From Chloroflexota bacterium (GTDB lineage: Bacteria > Chloroflexota > Anaerolineae > UBA7937 > B3-Chlor), in contig JAUVXJ010000009.1 of NCBI GenBank assembly GCA_030603665.1, positions 118,955-182,954 on the forward strand: a stretch of 64,000 nt of DNA. Reading direction: 5' to 3'. Both the position numbers and the translations under genes were made by a program. The notes below the pieces were generated by a model. It searched no databases. It saw only the letters and a list, made by a program, of their open reading frames with translations, and was not told where the DNA came from. Positions 42,090 to 52,245 of the stretch are shown in pieces. Within the stretch, counting starts at the first letter, position 1. Every line of letters starts with the position of its first letter.

Positions 42090-44477
42090 ATGGAGCAGAA
42101 AGAAATCATGGGTTCGGAAGAGGCCAGCGAGCTGGTTGAATACCCCCTTCTGGCTGTCCGTGACGCAGTAGTTTTCCCTCACATGATGATACCTCTTTTC
42201 GTGGGCCGGGATCGTTCCTTGCGGGCGGTAGACGAGTCTCTGGACAGCGATCACTGCATCATTATCGTGACCCAGAAAGATCCCGACCTCCAAGATCCCG
42301 CTCCTGAGGACATGTACGACGTAGGGACCATTGCTTCCATCGCCCGAATGCTGCGCATGCCGGACGGTACCACCAGCATCCTTGTTGAGGGCTTGCAGCG
42401 CGCACGAATAGCCGAGTACACCCAGACCCATGGCTCCTATCGAGTCAAAGCCTCGCCCATCTTCGAGAAGGTGGAAGAGCAACCGCTCACGGAAGCGCTC
42501 ATACGGGCGGCACTGGCTCTCTTCGAGAAGTGCGTGCAGTTGAGCCGGTCTCTGCCTGAAGATGCCTTTGTGACGGCGATGAACGCTGAAGATGCAGGCT
42601 GGCTGGCAGACGTCATCGCCTCTCATCTCAATCTCGATATAGAGGAACGCCAAGAGATACTGGAAACGCTGGATCCGATTTTGCGCTTGCAGAAGCTGAG
42701 CGTGCTGCTGGCCAAAGAACTGGACGTCTTGGAATTGGAGGATCACATCCAGTCTCAGGTTCAGGACGAGGTCGACAAGAGCCAGCGGGAATTCGTGCTG
42801 CGGGAACAGATGAGGATCATCCAGGCCGAACTGGGTGAGATGGATCCGCTGGTCGCGGAGAAGAACGAACTCCGCGAGCAGATAGACGCGACGAGCATGC
42901 CCGAGGAGGTGAGGGAGAAGGCTGGGAAGGAGCTGGCTCGACTGGACGCCATGCCTCCCATGTCCCCAGAGACAGGCGTGATTCGGTCCTATCTGGATTG
43001 GCTGATCGACCTCCCCTGGACGGAGAAGACCAAGGACAACGCTGACGTGTCCGACGTAGCCAAACTCCTGGACCAGGAGCACTATGGCCTTCCCAAGGCC
43101 AAGGAGCGCATCGTGGAGTACATCGCGGTGCGCAAGTTGGCCGGGGACAAGATGCGTAGCCCCATCCTATGTTTCGTCGGCCCTCCAGGTACCGGAAAGA
43201 CATCGCTGGGCAAATCGATTGGCAAGGCGTTGGGCAGGAACTTCGTCCGGGTGAGTTTGGGTGGAATACGTGATGAGGCGGAGATCAGAGGTCATCGGCG
43301 CACCTACATCGGGGCACTGCCAGGTCGCATCATCCAGACCATGCGGCGTGCCAAGAGCATCAACCCCGTATTCATGCTTGACGAGATAGACAAAGTGGGG
43401 ACTGACTTTCGAGGCGATCCCGCGTCTGCCCTGCTGGAGGTCTTGGATCCCGAGCAGAACCACGCCTTCTCCGATCACTACTTGGATGTGGACTACGACT
43501 TGTCCAAGGTGATGTTCATCACTACGGCCAACTTCCTCGATCCGGTTCCGCCAGCGCTGGAGGACCGCATGGAAGTCATAGAGTTCCCAGGCTATATCGA
43601 AGAAGAGAAGGTAGAAATCGCCAAGCGGTTTCTGATCCCTCGTCAGAGGGAGGAACACGGTCTCAAGGATCTGAGGTTCTCCGACCAGGCCCTGCGCAGG
43701 ATCATTCGCGAGTACTCTCTCGAGGCAGGGGTGCGAAACCTGGAGCGGTCGATTGCCACCATCTGTCGCAAGGTAGCCAGGGCCATCGCGGAGCGCAAGA
43801 AGGTTGCTCGCACCATCACTCCCCAGTCGCTTATGAAGTACCTGGGACCTCCCCAGTACTCTTACGGGATCATAGAGGACAAAGACGAAGTGGGCTTGGC
43901 CACGGGTATCGCCTGGACTGCCGCTGGTGGAGATACGATGGCCGTCGAGGTCAGCCTCATGGAAGGCAAGGGCAATCTCATCCTCACTGGCCAGCTGGGT
44001 GAGGTGATGCAAGAGTCGGCACAAGCTGCCCTCAGCTATACGCGGTCCCATGCCGCTGCATTGGGCGTCAAGAAGAGCAAGTTCGACAAGTTGGACATCC
44101 ACATCCACGTGCCCGAAGGTGCCATACCCAAGGATGGACCGTCGGCTGGTATTACCATAGCCACGGCGCTCGTGTCAGCATTGTCCAAGCGACCGGTCCA
44201 CCGGGAACTCGGGATGACGGGTGAGATCACCCTGAGGGGACGCGTTCTGGGCATCGGGGGCCTCAGAGAAAAGGTCCTGGCCGCCCATCGAGCGGGTCTG
44301 AAGAGGGTTGTCCTTCCCAAGAAGAACGAGAAGGACTTGCAGGACATACCCAGAAAAGTGAGGAAGGACCTCGAATTCATCTTCGTGGATCGGATGGAGG
44401 AGGTACTGCCGGTAGCTTTGATGCCACCTCTCCCCGCCCGTCGCAGGAAGAGTCCACGTAGCGGAGCTGCCTCGTAG
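42090..44477 (+). CDS. lon: ATP-dependent protease Lon (LonA)
   Basis: A 795-residue LonA protease that degrades misfolded and regulatory proteins. N-terminal substrate-binding domain (about 20-215), coiled region, AAA+ module with Walker A GPPGTGKT at 364-371 and Walker [10 protein letters not shown], then the protease domain with the catalytic dyad S685 (PKDGPSAG) and K728 ([12 protein letters not shown]). The 43-residue spacing equals that in E. coli. Length and order are normal. Monocistronic, divergent from rsmI. Confidence 0.97.
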   Translation: MEQKEIMGSEEASELVEYPLLAVRDAVVFPHMMIPLFVGRDRSLRAVDESLDSDHCIIIVTQKDPDLQDPAPEDMYDVGTIASIARMLRMPDGTTSILVEGLQRARIAEYTQTHGSYRVKASPIFEKVEEQPLTEALIRAALALFEKCVQLSRSLPEDAFVTAMNAEDAGWLADVIASHLNLDIEERQEILETLDPILRLQKLSVLLAKELDVLELEDHIQSQVQDEVDKSQREFVLREQMRIIQAELGEMDPLVAEKNELREQIDATSMPEEVREKAGKELARLDAMPPMSPETGVIRSYLDWLIDLPWTEKTKDNADVSDVAKLLDQEHYGLPKAKERIVEYIAVRKLAGDKMRSPILCFVGPPGTGKTSLGKSIGKALGRNFVRVSLGGIRDEAEIRGHRRTYIGALPGRIIQTMRRAKSINPVFMLDEIDKVGTDFRGDPASALLEVLDPEQNHAFSDHYLDVDYDLSKVMFITTANFLDPVPPALEDRMEVIEFPGYIEEEKVEIAKRFLIPRQREEHGLKDLRFSDQALRRIIREYSLEAGVRNLERSIATICRKVARAIAERKKVARTITPQSLMKYLGPPQYSYGIIEDKDEVGLATGIAWTAAGGDTMAVEVSLMEGKGNLILTGQLGEVMQESAQAALSYTRSHAAALGVKKSKFDKLDIHIHVPEGAIPKDGPSAGITIATALVSALSKRPVHRELGMTGEITLRGRVLGIGGLREKVLAAHRAGLKRVVLPKKNEKDLQDIPRKVRKDLEFIFVDRMEEVLPVALMPPLPARRRKSPRSGAAS

Positions 44478-44933
44478 CTTCGTGTTGTTCAGGGTTGGAC
44501 AACGGCGGGCTCGGGGATGGACCCGGCCAATCCGTCGAGGGGGACGTGAGGAACTCTGGAGTGACCTCGTTTGTTACATCACATTGCCCCGATGCGCGAG
44601 GCGTCGCGCTAGCATGGACGCGGACCGGGCACCTCGGTAGCGACAGCTAGCCGCAGGACTCACGTTTGCCTCCATGATTCAATCGGAGTAGGCCTCCTCA
44701 TAGATAGATCGCGAATGGCCGGTGCGCATCCAGCGAAGTGTCTTGGCCTGTGACGCAGAGGTGAGCAAGAGAGAGGGACGCGGTTCCTCGACCACGGGTG
44801 GCATAGTGTTTTGCTTTCTTGCCGTGTCCAGGCTCTTGACAGATCGGCTCGTGAATCCGTGAGGACGAATCAATGCCATTGCCGTGTGAGGCGTTACCGC
44901 GGAGGTACTCGGTGCAATTGGCGAGGAGGTGAG
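44478..44933 (+). other. 456-base gap upstream of xpt
   Basis: No convincing gene is present. A TTGACA lies at 44836-44841 but has no matching -10 box. Just before the xpt ribosome site, GCCATTGC (about 44875) can pair with GCAATTGGC (about 44913) around a smaller hairpin, so the leader may be structured. I do not find the purine riboswitch core. Confidence 0.4.
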
Positions 44934-45503
44934 ATGAGGGAGTTGAAGGACAGAATCCTGGCTGATGGAAGGAACATGGGCGGTGGCATCCTGAACGTGA
45001 ACAGTTTCGTGAACCATCAGGTGGATTGCGGGCTGATGGTCCGTATTGGGCAGCAGCTGGCCTCCAGGTTTGCCGCCGACGAAGCCAACAAGGTTCTGAC
45101 CGCTGAGATCTCTGGAATCGCCCCGGCCCTGGAGGTAGGTGCCGCTCTGGAGGTTCCTGTCGTGTTCGCTCGCAAGATATGGTCCATCACTATGCCGCCG
45201 GATTCGTATGAACGCATGGTCCCATCGCATACAAAAGGCACCATGGTTCAGCTCATCGTGGCTCGCGAGTTCCTGACCGCCGACGACAAGGTGCTCATCG
45301 TCGATGATTTCCTGGCCTCGGGCAAGACGATAGGGGCTCTGGCTAGCCTTGTAGAGGAGAGCGGAGCTGCCTTGGTGGGCATCGGTGCGGTGATAGAGAA
45401 GTCATTTGAGGGGGGCCGTGAGCTGTTAGCACACCTCGATGTGCCGATCGAATCCGTGGTCATCATCGAGAGCATGGATGATGGCAGGATAGTCTTCAGA
45501 TAG
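44934..45503 (+). CDS. xpt: Xanthine phosphoribosyltransferase
   Basis: A 189-residue type I phosphoribosyltransferase. It converts xanthine and PRPP to XMP, the substrate of the next gene's product GuaA. The start [13 protein letters not shown] and the [13 protein letters not shown] segment are typical of Xpt, and the PRPP motif is [13 protein letters not shown] at about 121-133. ATG 44934 follows GAGGAGGTGAG. Eight bases separate it from guaA, so the two form a guanine nucleotide salvage operon. Confidence 0.92.
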   Translation: MRELKDRILADGRNMGGGILNVNSFVNHQVDCGLMVRIGQQLASRFAADEANKVLTAEISGIAPALEVGAALEVPVVFARKIWSITMPPDSYERMVPSHTKGTMVQLIVAREFLTADDKVLIVDDFLASGKTIGALASLVEESGAALVGIGAVIEKSFEGGRELLAHLDVPIESVVIIESMDDGRIVFR

Positions 45504-45511
45504 GCGGGGGG

Positions 45512-47065
45512 ATGATCGCAGGGAGAAGCGATACCATAGCTGTGATAGACTTCGGGTCCCAGTACAGCCAGCTCATCGTTCGCCGGGTGCGGGAGGCCCG
45601 CGTCTATTGTGAGCTGATCCCCCACGACGCACCTGAGGAAGAGGCACTCAATCTTCGGCCGAGCGGGTTCATCCTCTCTGGAGGTCCAGCCAGCGTGTAC
45701 GCCAAGGAGGCTCCATCTTTGCCTCCCTACGTTCTGAAGAGTGGTCTTCCGGTGCTGGGTATCTGTTATGGAATGCAACTCCTCGCAGACGAGCTTGGGG
45801 GTCGCGTCGCCAGAGCGGAGAAACGAGAATACGGTGTGAGTGAACTCCATGTCAGCGATCTCGAGTCTCCCTTGTTTGCCGGAGCCCCTTTCTCGCAACC
45901 GGTCTGGACGAGCCATGGTGACTTCATCGAGCAACTTCCTGCCGGGTTCAAATCGCTGGGCTATACAGCCAACTCGCCGCTCGCCGCCATGGGAGACGAA
46001 GATCGCAAGCTGTATGGCCTTCAGTTCCACCCTGAGGTGTCACATACACGACACGGTGGGCACATTCTCTCGAATTTCGTACAGCACATCTGTGGCTGCA
46101 AGGAGACGTGGACGCCACAGTCTTTCGTTGAGCAGAGTGTGAGACAGATCAAGAAGCTTGTGGGCTCGGGCAGGGTCATCTGTGCGCTCTCCGGAGGCGT
46201 AGATTCCACAGTCACGGCTTCCCTGCTGCATGAGGCCATTGGCAACCGCTTGACCAACGTCTTTGTGGATCATGGCCTCTTGCGAAAGGGAGAAGTGGAA
46301 CGGAACAGAGACTTATTCGAGCGCCATCTGGACCTTAGCGTTGTCTACGTCGATGCACGAGAGAGGTTCCTGGACCGATTGCAGGGAGTGGTCGACCCCG
46401 AGCAGAAGCGGTTGATCATCGGAGAGGAGTTCATCCGGGTCTTCGAGGAAGAAGCGGTCAAGCTGGGTCCCATTCAGTATCTGGCTCAAGGCACACTGTA
46501 CCCTGATTTGATTGAGAGCGCCGGGACGGGTCGAGGAGGTGCGGCTCGCATCAAGGCTCACCATAACGTGGGGGGGCTACCCTCACGCATGGCCTTCACT
46601 CTCATCGAGCCGTTGCGCTATCTCTTCAAGGATGAGGTGCGCCAGGTGGGCCTCGAGCTGGGGCTGCCGGAGGAGATGGTGCATCGTCATCCGTTTCCCG
46701 GCCCTGGTCTGGCCGTGAGGATTGTGGGAGAGGTAACGCCAGAGCGGCTGGCGATGGTTAGAGCGGCGGACAGCATCGTCATGGATGAGATAAGGAGGGC
46801 AATGCTGTACCGTGACATCTGGCAGTGCTTCGCCGTCCTGACACCGATCAAGAGCGTCGGAGTGATGGGTGATCAGCGCACCTATGAGTACGTCGTCGCC
46901 ATACGCGCCGTAACCAGCGAGGACGGCATGACCGCCGATTGGTTTCCTCTGGCCCCTGAGGTTCTAGGTCGGATATCAACTCGCATCATCAATGAGGTAC
47001 CTGGAATCAACAGGGTGGTCTACGACGTGACCAGCAAGCCTCCATCTACAATTGAGTGGGAGTAG
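45512..47065 (+). CDS. guaA: GMP synthase (glutamine-hydrolysing)
   Basis: A 517-residue enzyme converting XMP to GMP with ATP and glutamine. The class I glutamine amidotransferase domain has the nucleophile C85 in GICYGMQ and the His-Glu of FHPEV. The ATP-pyrophosphatase domain has the P-loop ALSGGVDST. The C-terminal dimer domain ends in KPPSTIEWE, the usual end. Co-transcribed with xpt; converges on the leftward nitroreductase-type gene 13 bases away. Confidence 0.97.
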   Translation: MIAGRSDTIAVIDFGSQYSQLIVRRVREARVYCELIPHDAPEEEALNLRPSGFILSGGPASVYAKEAPSLPPYVLKSGLPVLGICYGMQLLADELGGRVARAEKREYGVSELHVSDLESPLFAGAPFSQPVWTSHGDFIEQLPAGFKSLGYTANSPLAAMGDEDRKLYGLQFHPEVSHTRHGGHILSNFVQHICGCKETWTPQSFVEQSVRQIKKLVGSGRVICALSGGVDSTVTASLLHEAIGNRLTNVFVDHGLLRKGEVERNRDLFERHLDLSVVYVDARERFLDRLQGVVDPEQKRLIIGEEFIRVFEEEAVKLGPIQYLAQGTLYPDLIESAGTGRGGAARIKAHHNVGGLPSRMAFTLIEPLRYLFKDEVRQVGLELGLPEEMVHRHPFPGPGLAVRIVGEVTPERLAMVRAADSIVMDEIRRAMLYRDIWQCFAVLTPIKSVGVMGDQRTYEYVVAIRAVTSEDGMTADWFPLAPEVLGRISTRIINEVPGINRVVYDVTSKPPSTIEWE

Positions 47066-47078
47066 CCCCTGCCGATAA

Positions 47079-47780
47079 CTATCTCAGGGGGTGCCCCACC
47101 GAGATGAGGTACAAGACTCGGTGGTTGGCGGGCAGGCCAAGGGAGGCCTGAACCTGGTCGTCGTAGAAGGCGCCGATGGGGACCGCGGCCAGACCCAGTG
47201 CCACAGCTTGCAGCAGCAGGTTCTGCGCCGCATGGCCCGCTTCCATCTGGACGTACCGCTGGGCTCGATCTCCGTATTTGGCCTCAGTCCGCTCGTAGAC
47301 GGCGGCGATCACGATGATGGCAGGTGCTTGTCGCAGGGCGTCCTGCTTGAGTCCCGCTTCCCAGAGATCCTCACGCAGATCCCTCTCAGATACCAACTGG
47401 ATCGCATGGCTCCGTGGTAGATAATGGTATGTTCCGTCGGGTAGTGCGATGTACACCTCCAGGGGATACAGGGCGCCAGCTGAGGGCGCCGCCCGCAAGC
47501 CGCGTTCATCCGTGATCCCCTGGGCCGCCCAGAGCAGTTGCGAGATCTCGGACCGGGATAGGGCTTCGTCTGTGAACTCGCGTACAGAGCGGCGGCTGAC
47601 GATAGCCTCCTCGAGGGCCACGTCTCCTGTCAAGTGCGGCGGAGGGAGAGCGATCTCGCCAGACTCCGGAACGGGCGTCAGGTACCCGCTTGCTGCTGGG
47701 CGTGTCGCGCAACCGCCGAAGTGAAGGAGGAGCGCCACCGCGAGGAGCAGAACAACTGGACGCTGCACACCTTGGTTCAC
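47079..47780 (-). CDS. SagB/ThcOx-type nitroreductase-fold lipoprotein
   Basis: A 233-residue flavin oxidoreductase of the SagB/ThcOx-like branch. Motifs are EEAIVSRRSVREFTDEAL, the PSAGALYPLEVY segment and AGHAAQNLLLQAVALGLAAVPIGAF. It starts at GTG 47780 after GGGGGGAA. The N-terminus is a lipoprotein signal: hydrophobic LLLAVALLLHF then GGC. The enzyme is thus placed outside the membrane, unlike most nitroreductases. Its substrate and electron donor there are unknown. No peptide or cyclodehydratase (SagC/D) genes are near. Confidence 0.85.
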   Translation of the reverse strand: MNQGVQRPVVLLLAVALLLHFGGCATRPAASGYLTPVPESGEIALPPPHLTGDVALEEAIVSRRSVREFTDEALSRSEISQLLWAAQGITDERGLRAAPSAGALYPLEVYIALPDGTYHYLPRSHAIQLVSERDLREDLWEAGLKQDALRQAPAIIVIAAVYERTEAKYGDRAQRYVQMEAGHAAQNLLLQAVALGLAAVPIGAFYDDQVQASLGLPANHRVLYLISVGHPLR

Positions 47781-47855
47781 TGCATTCCCCCCTAGACACT
47801 GGTTCCACTCTTCAGCCGATGGCAACAGCTAGCTGGCTTCGCCACACAGACGATG

Positions 47856-48383
47856 CTAGAGTTCCTTCAGTTGCCCGAGGTATGTCTGGCGGACATCGTT
47901 GAAGAAGCTGATGTAGTGATCGGTGCGATAGTCGGGGTAGGTCCACTCCCAGGGCTGGAAGCTCTTGCGCGTGAAACGCAGCGTCACCTCTCCGTAGATG
48001 CCCTTTCCCAGATAGATCCTGTGCTGGTGGTTCTTGGTGGTGGCCAACACCATCTTGGAGAGATCTACGTAGCCGGGGTCGAGGTTTATCTGGCGGCCGT
48101 TGTCCGCGGCGAACCGCTGCTCGAGATCATTGGTATGAAGCTTTGCTTCTGGCAACTTGGCGGCGTCCATCAACTCCACGAAGCTGAGGAACTGCCGCAG
48201 CAGGTTCTCGCCGAACTCCTCGGTATAGAAGTCCGTGAAGTCAAACGGCCACACGGGGCTGAGATGGTCGACGGGGCCGTACGATTCTGACAGCTCGATG
48301 CGCGCCGTTTCGAACAGCCTCTCCTGGGCTGCGAACATGCCCACGATCAGTTTGACCGCGCGATGCCCTTTGACCAGGCCCAC
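47856..48383 (-). CDS. DUF4416 protein
   Basis: A 175-residue protein of the DUF4416 family. The hallmark stretch AVKLIVGMFAAQERLFETA opens it, followed by GPVDHLSPVWPFDFTDFYTEEFG, with NLDPGYVDLSKMVLATTKNHQHRIYL in the centre and TYPDYRTDHYISFFNDVR at the end. GTG 48383 has GGAGG upstream. It is described as possibly GTP-binding, but no function is settled. Common in Chloroflexota, Deltaproteobacteria and other anaerobes. Confidence 0.85.
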   Translation of the reverse strand: MGLVKGHRAVKLIVGMFAAQERLFETARIELSESYGPVDHLSPVWPFDFTDFYTEEFGENLLRQFLSFVELMDAAKLPEAKLHTNDLEQRFAADNGRQINLDPGYVDLSKMVLATTKNHQHRIYLGKGIYGEVTLRFTRKSFQPWEWTYPDYRTDHYISFFNDVRQTYLGQLKEL

Positions 48384-48473
48384 TTCGCGCCTCCGCAACG
48401 GAGAATAGCCACCACTGCGGAGATACTAACATACCGGGGGATGGGTGCCAAGGCATGGTAGGGGAAGTCACTC

Positions 48474-48502
48474 TTGACATGGAACAGGAGCTCGGGTATA
48501 GT
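48474..48502 (+). promoter_or_regulatory. Strong promoter for the DUF917 operon
   Basis: TTGACA (48474-48479), 17 bases, TATAGT (48497-48502). The start is expected near 48509, leaving a leader of about 154 bases. Confidence 0.75.
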
Positions 48503-48514
48503 CGGATTGGTAAT

Positions 48515-48612
48515 GGTCGGTCAACAGGGCACTGAGCCTCCGACCATATGGACGCCAGAAGGAGGAGAGGAAGCAGGGCCGTCAGGTAGATCTGATGAGA
48601 TCTGGACGGCCC
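48515..48612 (+). promoter_or_regulatory. Structured leader of the DUF917 operon (attenuator or riboswitch candidate)
   Basis: Two hairpins lie between promoter and first gene. The first pairs GGTCGG (48515-48520) with CCGACC (48540-48545). The second is long: GGGCCGTC (48576-48583) with GACGGCCC (48605-48612), and inside it AGATCT with AGATCT around a GATG loop. It is followed by ATTTGTGTTG, somewhat T-rich, then a third possible pairing. The layout suits transcription attenuation, but no known riboswitch class is recognised. Confidence 0.5.
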
Positions 48613-48662
48613 ATTTGTGTTGTAGAAGGCCCAACGGCAGGTAGCCAACGAAGGAGGGAGCA

Positions 48663-49814
48663 ATGGGCGACGTCGTGTTGCGGACTCGAGAGGAATGCGA
48701 GGACTTGGTGCGAGGACTGTGTTTCAGGGGGACGGGTGGCGGCGGCCGACCGTCCAGCGGTCTCGAACTCCTACTTGGGCAACTGGAGGCGGGGCGTGAG
48801 ATACGCTGGGTGGATCTCAACAGTCTGCCGGAAACAGCCTGGACGGTTACAGTGGCCGGAATGGGAGGCAGAGCTGGCGGAGGTGGTAACGAGGAGGAGT
48901 TGGCCAAACTGGGCTGCCTTGAGGAGAAGTATGACCCTCTTGGTCTTGCCGTCGCTGCCGTCCGGGCACTGGAGGAGTCGGAGGGGGTGAAGGTGGAGGC
49001 TATCGTTCCTGGGGAGACGGGGGGGACCGCCGGCCCCGACGCGATTGCATCAGCGCTGGAGTTCGGCGTTCCCGTCGTGGATGGGGACTATGCGGGGGGG
49101 CGAGCCATCCCCGAGGTTCCCCAGACCCTCCCCGAGCTCAGAGGGGTGCCGGTCTGTCCGATGTCGTTTGTCACTCGGTGGGGTGACATCGTGATTCTGA
49201 AGGAGACGGTGAGCACGGCAATGGCCGATCGTATCGGGCGGATGATCGCTGTGGCCTCTTACGGATCCATAGGCTTCTCCTGGTATCTGATGCAGGCTGG
49301 GCAGGTGAAGGAAGTGATGGCCAGGGATACTCTCAGTGCCGCCCTGCACGTGGGCCGGACTATTCGAGAGGCCCGTGAGAAGGGAGCTGACCCCGTGGCC
49401 GAGGCGATCAAGGCGGTGGACGGGTGGCTGCTCTTCCAGGGCCAGATCACCGCCTCCGAGGTGGCGGATGAGGAATCATTCGCATTCGGACTGGGAACGC
49501 ACACCTTGCAGGGCCAGGCGGGACACGAGGGTCACACCTTCAAGGTGTGGTACAAGAATGAATACCACGTTAGCTGGCTCGACGACAAACCCTTCGTGAC
49601 CAGTCCCGACTGCATGATCATTGTGCATCGCGATACCGGAGAGCCGGCCATCAGCTACGATTTCTCAGTGGGAGATCAGGTGGCTGTCATCGGGCGCAAA
49701 GCCCACGAAGCACATCGGACCAAGGAAGGAGTCCGGGCGCTGGGCCCACGACATTTCAGCTTTGACATAGACTACGTGCCCATTGAAGAGAGGATGAAAG
49801 AGTCGGGCCTTTGA
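48663..49814 (+). CDS. DUF917 (S-Me-THD-like) protein, subfamily A, copy 1
   Basis: A 383-residue protein of the DUF917 family (Pfam PF06032, now linked to S-methyl thiohydantoin desulfurase). Family features: the N-terminal glycine loop FRGTGGGGRPSSG at about 22-34, VDGDYAGGRAIPEVPQ near 140 with acidic residues likely to hold a metal or substrate, and C-terminal WYKNEYHVSW and TSPDCMIIV. No signal peptide, so cytoplasmic. GGAGGGAG precedes ATG 48663. First gene of a four-gene operon. Close to copies 2 and 5. Confidence 0.88.
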   Translation: MGDVVLRTREECEDLVRGLCFRGTGGGGRPSSGLELLLGQLEAGREIRWVDLNSLPETAWTVTVAGMGGRAGGGGNEEELAKLGCLEEKYDPLGLAVAAVRALEESEGVKVEAIVPGETGGTAGPDAIASALEFGVPVVDGDYAGGRAIPEVPQTLPELRGVPVCPMSFVTRWGDIVILKETVSTAMADRIGRMIAVASYGSIGFSWYLMQAGQVKEVMARDTLSAALHVGRTIREAREKGADPVAEAIKAVDGWLLFQGQITASEVADEESFAFGLGTHTLQGQAGHEGHTFKVWYKNEYHVSWLDDKPFVTSPDCMIIVHRDTGEPAISYDFSVGDQVAVIGRKAHEAHRTKEGVRALGPRHFSFDIDYVPIEERMKESGL

Positions 49815-49877
49815 AGCGGCGAGACTGGTCCAGCATGCAGCTGGTGCGAATCTCATGAGGCGTGAAAGGAGCCGGAT

Positions 49878-51029
49878 ATGACCGATGCAGCGTTGCACAG
49901 CCGACAGGACTGCGAGGATTTCGTGCGAGGGCTGTGCTTCATGGGCGCGGGTGGCGGGGGAAGGCCCGAGCTGGGCCTGGAGTTGCTTCTAGACCAGCTT
50001 GACCGCGGTCGTGAGGTCCGTTGGGTGGACATAGACAGCCTTGGCAATAATGCCTGGACAGCCACTGTGGCTGGCATGGGGGGGCGAGGCGTGCCGAACG
50101 GTGCCGCAGGGGAGTTGGCCAGCCTGGGGTGCGTGGAGGAGAAACACGACGCCCTGGGGCGCATGGTAGCGGCCGTGCGTGCGCTGGAAGAAGATGCAGG
50201 GGTCACAGTTGAGGCCATCGTGCCGGTGGAGATAGGGGCGAGCAACGTCCCAGCGCCCATAGCGGCGGCGCTGGAGCTCGGCATACCCGCCGTGGACGGC
50301 GACTACGCTGGCGGCAGAGCCATTCCCGAGGTGCCCCAAACGATACCTGAGGTCCGATCAGTGCCGGTCTGTCCCATGTCATTCGTGACCCGCTGGGGCG
50401 ATGTCGTCATCCTCAAAGACACCGTCAGTACAGCGATGGCGGATCGCATCGGTCGCCAGATCTGCGTGGCCGCGCACGGAGGGGTGGGTGTGTCATGCTA
50501 CTTGCTCCAGGTCAGGCAGGCGAAAAGTCTCATGGCCCAAGGCACACTGACCAAGGCACTGGAGGTGGGACGAGCGATCAGGGAGGCTCGGGAGAAGGGA
50601 GCTGACCCTGTCGCGGAGGCGGCCACGGAAGTTGGCGGTAGGCTGCTCTTCGTGGGAGAGGTGAGGCGCTCGGACATAGCAGACGAGGAGTCTTTCGCCT
50701 TCGGGCTAGGGAGCCATGAACTGCGCGGCCTCGCCCAGTCCGAGGGTCACTCCTTCAAGATATGGTACAAGAACGAGTACCACGTGAGCTGGCTGGACGG
50801 CAAGCCTTTCGTCACCAGTCCAGATTCGCTGATCATGGTACGCTTGGCGGACGGGGAGCCTGCGACCAGCTACGATTTCTCGGTGGGGGACCAGGTGGCC
50901 GTCGTGGGCCGGAAGGCCCATGACGAGCATCGCACGCCCAGGGGGATTGAGCTGCTGGGCCCCAGACATTTCGGATTCGACTTCGACTACGTGCCCATGG
51001 AGGATCGGATAGGGGAATTCGGCCGTTGA
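49878..51029 (+). CDS. DUF917 (S-Me-THD-like) protein, subfamily A, copy 2
   Basis: A 383-residue paralogue of copy 1, colinear throughout, with long identical runs (for example VCPMSFVTRWGD and WYKNEYHVSWLD). The glycine loop is FMGAGGGGRPELG and the acidic motif VDGDYAGGRAIPEVPQ. The two genes are 63 bases apart and probably arose by tandem duplication. They have diverged in the middle (residues 75-120 and 190-230), which argues for separate substrates or partner roles rather than recent redundancy. ATG 49878 follows AAAGGAG. Confidence 0.88.
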   Translation: MTDAALHSRQDCEDFVRGLCFMGAGGGGRPELGLELLLDQLDRGREVRWVDIDSLGNNAWTATVAGMGGRGVPNGAAGELASLGCVEEKHDALGRMVAAVRALEEDAGVTVEAIVPVEIGASNVPAPIAAALELGIPAVDGDYAGGRAIPEVPQTIPEVRSVPVCPMSFVTRWGDVVILKDTVSTAMADRIGRQICVAAHGGVGVSCYLLQVRQAKSLMAQGTLTKALEVGRAIREAREKGADPVAEAATEVGGRLLFVGEVRRSDIADEESFAFGLGSHELRGLAQSEGHSFKIWYKNEYHVSWLDGKPFVTSPDSLIMVRLADGEPATSYDFSVGDQVAVVGRKAHDEHRTPRGIELLGPRHFGFDFDYVPMEDRIGEFGR

Positions 51030-51107
51030 GTGGGGCGACTATCGGTTACAGGTTCGCCGCGAGGCAGAGTTGTTAGTAGACGTGCTATGTCCATGCAGGA
51101 GGGGAAG

Positions 51108-52205
51108 ATGTCGCGGACTATTGGGGAACAGGAGTTGAGGGATATCATCGCCGGGGCTGCCTTCATGGGAGCTGGAGGCGGCGGGTCACCAAAGGACGGT
51201 CTCAAGCTCCTCGAGGACCTGGTGTCGCTGCGGAAGAGCAAACTGACATTGATCAGCCCAGAGGAGATGGGGCAGGACGAATTGGCCGTGATGGTGGCCG
51301 AGATCGGTGCTCCCAAGGTCTTCTCTGAGATAGACTCTTTTCCTGAAACGGTCACGGCTTTTACTGTGATGCAGGAGACAGCCGCTCATGCAGGCAGGAG
51401 CATCAAGTATCTGATGGCCGGAGAACTAGGGGGTTTCAATACCATGGTCCCCCTCTATGTGGCAGCGCTCAAGGGTGTGCCCTTCGTGGATGCTGATGGA
51501 AACGGACGAGCAGTTCCCGAGATGGGGGCGGACTTGTACGCTGCGGCAGAGGTTCCACACTCCCCCATAGCGATGGCGAGTAGCAGCGGTGACTCGGTGA
51601 TCATCAACCTGAGCGATCCACTTGACCACCGCTCCGCAGAGAACATCGCTCGACATATCTGCATGGCGTACGGACAGACAGCTGCCTTCTGTACCTTTGC
51701 GGTCACTCGCGACACCATCGTTGATAGGCTGGCGCCGGGCACCATGACACTTTGTTTGGGGATTGGCAGGGCATTTCGTGAAGCTCTTGGTATTGGGGAA
51801 CTCACTGAAGCTCTCGGGGATGCGGTTGGTGCAAGAGAGCTGTTCGCGGGGACCATATCAGATGTGGAGCTGAAGAGTGAGGGTGGATTCGATCTTGGGA
51901 ACACACATGTAGAGGGTACAGGTGCCTACGTGGGCAAGTCCGTTAACATCGGCTTCAAGAACGAGAACATGCTGCTCCGCGACGAGGCCGGGAAGGTGAT
52001 GGCGACTGTCCCTGACTTGATTTCCCTGGTCGATATTGACACGCTGGAACCCTTGACCAATGCCGACACCCAAGAGGGCCAGAATGTGGCTGTCTTCGGG
52101 GGAACAGCGGCGAAGAACTGGTTCAAGAACCCGAAGGGCGTCAGCAACTGGAGGCCAATTCTCGCGAGGTTCGGCTATGAGGGAGGCTACGTTCCCGTCA
52201 ACTGA
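51108..52205 (+). CDS. DUF917 protein, subfamily B, copy 3
   Basis: A 365-residue DUF917 protein of a second subfamily. The glycine loop is FMGAGGGGSPKDG; the acidic motif reads VDADGNGRAVPEMG instead of VDGDYAGGRAIPE; and the C-terminal motif is IGFKNENMLLRDE instead of WYKNEYHVSW. It shares this pattern with copy 4 across the locus. ATG 51108 is preferred because GGAGGGG lies just upstream; the in-frame extension back to 51030 is not family-like. Third gene of the rightward operon. Confidence 0.87.
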   Translation: MSRTIGEQELRDIIAGAAFMGAGGGGSPKDGLKLLEDLVSLRKSKLTLISPEEMGQDELAVMVAEIGAPKVFSEIDSFPETVTAFTVMQETAAHAGRSIKYLMAGELGGFNTMVPLYVAALKGVPFVDADGNGRAVPEMGADLYAAAEVPHSPIAMASSSGDSVIINLSDPLDHRSAENIARHICMAYGQTAAFCTFAVTRDTIVDRLAPGTMTLCLGIGRAFREALGIGELTEALGDAVGARELFAGTISDVELKSEGGFDLGNTHVEGTGAYVGKSVNIGFKNENMLLRDEAGKVMATVPDLISLVDIDTLEPLTNADTQEGQNVAVFGGTAAKNWFKNPKGVSNWRPILARFGYEGGYVPVN

Positions 52206-52245
52206 GTGATAGCGACAGTATGAGCTGCCTCATGGGAGGGCAATC

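Noticed and set aside
44478..44933. Purine riboswitch upstream of xpt-guaA
   Set aside because: Xpt operons often carry one, but I find no matching core sequences or three-way junction.
48588..48606. CTGATGAG in the DUF917 leader, similar to a hammerhead ribozyme core
   Set aside because: The required GAAA segment and the three-stem arrangement are absent; the sequence is explained by the AGATCT/AGATCT hairpin.
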